Origin: SM1-50 sp964467345
GTDB lineage: Archaea > Thermoplasmatota > E2 > DHVEG-1
DNA: 7,832 nucleotides
Assembly (NCBI GenBank): GCA_964467345.1
Contig: CAYXPY010000056.1
Coordinates: 1 to 7,832 of the forward strand
Direction of reading: 5' to 3'
Shown here: one piece after another, positions 6,934 through 7,832 of the stretch
How positions within the stretch are numbered: position 1 is the first letter of the stretch
Layout of the letters: every line of letters starts with the position of its first letter
The notes under the pieces: generated by a model
What the model was told of the DNA's origin: nothing
Database searches by the model: none
Seen by the model: the letters and a program-made list of their open reading frames with translations, nothing else
Program-made: the position numbers and the translations under genes

Positions 6934-7011
6934 TCAGGTGAGTACAGATAAATGACTCGTATATAGGGGCAGGATGGTCTCTTGTTTCTTTTCTTGAAAG
7001 GTTGTTTTCAT
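6934..7011 (-). CDS. Possible 25-codon leader ORF upstream of C25-B
   Basis: The ATG at 7011 opens 25 codons (MKTTFQEKKQ..., ending LSVLT) to the TGA at 6936-6934. The ATG is preceded by TGGGGA five bases upstream, and the ten bases ACTATGAAAA are identical to those at the C25-B start. The TATA box at 7034-7042 would put the transcript start almost on this ATG. The peptide has no signal sequence and resembles nothing I recognise. It may be a regulatory leader peptide, a remnant of a duplicated gene start, or untranslated leader. Nothing but the initiation context supports translation. Confidence 0.2.
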   Translation of the reverse strand: MKTTFQEKKQETILPLYTSHLSVLT

Positions 7012-7033
7012 AGTTATCCCCACGTAATCTTAA

Positions 7034-7042
7034 TTATATAAA
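7034..7042 (-). promoter_or_regulatory. Distal TATA box for the C25-B / M14 operon
   Basis: The minus strand reads TTTATATAA, the same box as before the M28-like gene, with another A+T box (TTTAAATA) about 12 bases further upstream. Transcription would begin near 7012, giving C25-B a leader of about 160 bases that includes the possible 25-codon ORF. Confidence 0.5.
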
Positions 7043-7132
7043 TCTGTATTTAAAACTATCTTCTATGGTATTTCAGCAGAAAAAGATGGGTGGGATATTC
7101 TTTTGTGATTGTAAATTCAATGTTCCATAACG

Positions 7133-7139
7133 TTTATAA
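7133..7139 (+). promoter_or_regulatory. TATA box for the 187-residue gene
   Basis: TTTATAA is centred about 30 bases before the ATG at 7166. Archaeal transcription normally starts about 25 bases past the box centre, at roughly 7161-7165, so the mRNA is probably leaderless or nearly so. The only ribosome-binding candidate is a weak AGGT at 7159-7162. Confidence 0.55.
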
Positions 7140-7165
7140 CCCTGAATGCATAATAATTAGGTAGA

Positions 7166-7729
7166 ATGACACGACAGAACAACAGAAAAAAAGAACTTGA
7201 CTTGCTACGGACCGAATGGCGGAAAACCCATCGGACGCTTAATGGCAGGATCATCCTGTATCCCGATAAGCCCCCTGAGCATATCAACGCACGAGGCAGC
7301 AAGTTGTACAATTGGTTCTGGGGAAGGATCCTGCGTGAAACTAAACCTCAGGAGATTCCTGCGATTGTTTCTGGACTGCAGGATGCGATCCATGCGGAGA
7401 AAGACCCCCGGAAGATTCAGGTACTCCGGACCATGATTGGGATGGCAGAGGATGCATACCAGTTCAAACAGCTCGAGGACATCAAGGATTATGACACGGA
7501 ATTGCAGCTTGAGCAGAAACCGGTGTACAATTCTGAGGATGGTGTCATTTATCGGAACGGCAGCATCTATACGACCGATTATAATGAGGATGAAAGTGAG
7601 ATCCTGATACGGGATATTGAAGGTATTATCATTGACGTGTTATCCTCTGAGGAGACGGAGAAGAAGCTTCCACCGTCCGTGGTTCGGAATAATACGTATA
7701 AGAACTGGAATTATACGGAGAAAGTCTAG
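7166..7729 (+). CDS. Conserved-looking hypothetical protein, 187 residues
   Basis: I do not recognise this protein. It has no signal peptide, membrane segment or cysteine, so it should be cytoplasmic, unlike every other gene here. Residues 1-60 are strongly basic with several aromatic residues (MTRQNNRKKE, RTEWRKTHRT, KLYNWFWGR). Residues 61-107 look like two or three amphipathic helices (IPAIVSGLQDAIHAE, IQVLRTMIGMAEDAYQF). Residues 108-165 are acidic and beta-prone with a repeated Gly turn (DGVIYRNGSIYTTDY), and the tail is Asn/Tyr/Lys-rich. A basic helical start with an acidic C-terminal part would fit nucleic-acid or protein binding, but no motif proves it. It is divergent from the peptidase operon and lies next to a tRNA 3'-end fragment. 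The start is chosen from the TATA box about 30 bases upstream and the absence of an earlier in-frame ATG in a good position. Confidence 0.7.
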   Translation: MTRQNNRKKELDLLRTEWRKTHRTLNGRIILYPDKPPEHINARGSKLYNWFWGRILRETKPQEIPAIVSGLQDAIHAEKDPRKIQVLRTMIGMAEDAYQFKQLEDIKDYDTELQLEQKPVYNSEDGVIYRNGSIYTTDYNEDESEILIRDIEGIIIDVLSSEETEKKLPPSVVRNNTYKNWNYTEKV

Positions 7730-7772
7730 TTCGCCAATATATAATATAATGAGGCAGGCTCTTAGGAATATA

Positions 7773-7780
7773 TTTTTTTT
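7773..7780 (+). terminator. T-tract terminator of the 187-residue gene
   Basis: A run of eight T lies about 43 bases after the TAG at 7727-7729, in an A+T-rich stretch with no clear hairpin. This is a typical archaeal oligo-T terminator. Confidence 0.5.
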
Positions 7781-7810
7781 AGTGGTTGTTTATACCGAAA
7801 AAAACGTTCC

Positions 7811-7832
7811 AGGGGTTCAAATCCCTTCCCCT
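7811..7832 (+). tRNA. tRNA 3'-end fragment (T arm and start of acceptor strand), cut by window edge
   Basis: Bases 7811-7827 fold as a T arm: AGGGG (7811-7815) pairs with CCCTT (7823-7827) with one G-U wobble, around the 7-base loop TTCAAAT (7816-7822), which fits the TTCRANY consensus. CCCCT at 7828-7832 would begin the 3' acceptor strand and continues past the edge. Upstream I find no matching 5' acceptor strand (AGGGG or a wobble version), D arm or anticodon arm; 7730-7810 is A+T-rich and unlike tRNA. It is therefore either a duplicated tRNA 3' end, as left at attachment sites of integrated elements, or the last exon of an unusual interrupted tRNA. Confidence 0.5.

Noticed and set aside
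6866..6934. Long T runs in the intergenic region (around 6868-6877 and 6926-6934) as plus-strand terminators
   Set aside because: No plus-strand gene ends before them. On the minus strand they are A tracts in the C25-B leader or promoter region.
7197..7436. Alternative plus-strand frame inside the 187-residue gene
   Set aside because: It is shorter, rich in Ser/Cys/Arg, and starts inside the gene that has the TATA box at the expected distance.
7740..7832. Complete tRNA gene
   Set aside because: Only the T arm and part of the 3' acceptor strand are present. I found no 5' acceptor match, D arm or anticodon arm in the preceding sequence.
1..7832. CRISPR arrays, insertion sequences, toxin-antitoxin or defence genes
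   Set aside because: No regularly spaced repeats, transposase motifs or terminal inverted repeats were seen, and all substantial frames are explained by peptidases or the single unknown gene.

Overview
The window reads as archaeal DNA, most likely from a mesophilic or sediment-type member of the Thermoplasmata or a related euryarchaeal lineage. The supporting signs are TATA-box promoters (TTTATATAA, TTTAAATA, TTTATAA) placed 25-50 bases before starts, T-tract terminators, a GGAGG or AGGGGA ribosome-binding signal 5-8 bases before starts, and a gene set of signal-peptide-bearing peptidases of families C25, M14 and M28. Secreted gingipain-like C25 enzymes are known from uncultured sediment archaea (Marine Benthic Group D relatives). 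That lineage is an inference: no rRNA or other phylogenetic marker is present.

Layout, left to right. 1-366 (minus): N-terminal 122 residues of a secreted, probably M28-type aminopeptidase, running off the left edge, with its own TATA box at 401-409. 454-2337 (minus): C25 gingipain-like peptidase A, with a T-rich terminator at 421-447, its own TATA box at 2377-2387 and a 9-base direct repeat flanking that box. 2429-4948 (minus): large modular M14 zinc carboxypeptidase, followed by a hairpin plus T-tract terminator. 4952-6853 (minus): C25 peptidase B, a paralogue of A, whose last codons carry the Shine-Dalgarno sequence of the M14 gene. 6854-7165: divergent intergenic region with minus-strand TATA boxes, a possible 25-codon leader ORF and the plus-strand TATA box. 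7166-7729 (plus): 187-residue cytoplasmic protein of unknown function, probably on a leaderless mRNA. 7730-7832: T-tract terminator, then a sequence matching the T arm and start of the 3' acceptor strand of a tRNA, with no recognisable tRNA body upstream.

Functional reading. The four minus-strand genes form a secreted protein-degradation locus. C25 endopeptidases would cut extracellular protein internally, the M14 enzyme would trim C-termini and the M28 enzyme N-termini, giving free amino acids and small peptides for uptake. C25-B and M14 form a tight, probably translationally coupled operon. C25-A and the M28 gene appear to be separately transcribed units in the same direction. The right-hand end is different in character: an unrelated divergent gene and a tRNA 3'-end fragment, which may mark the edge of an integrated element.
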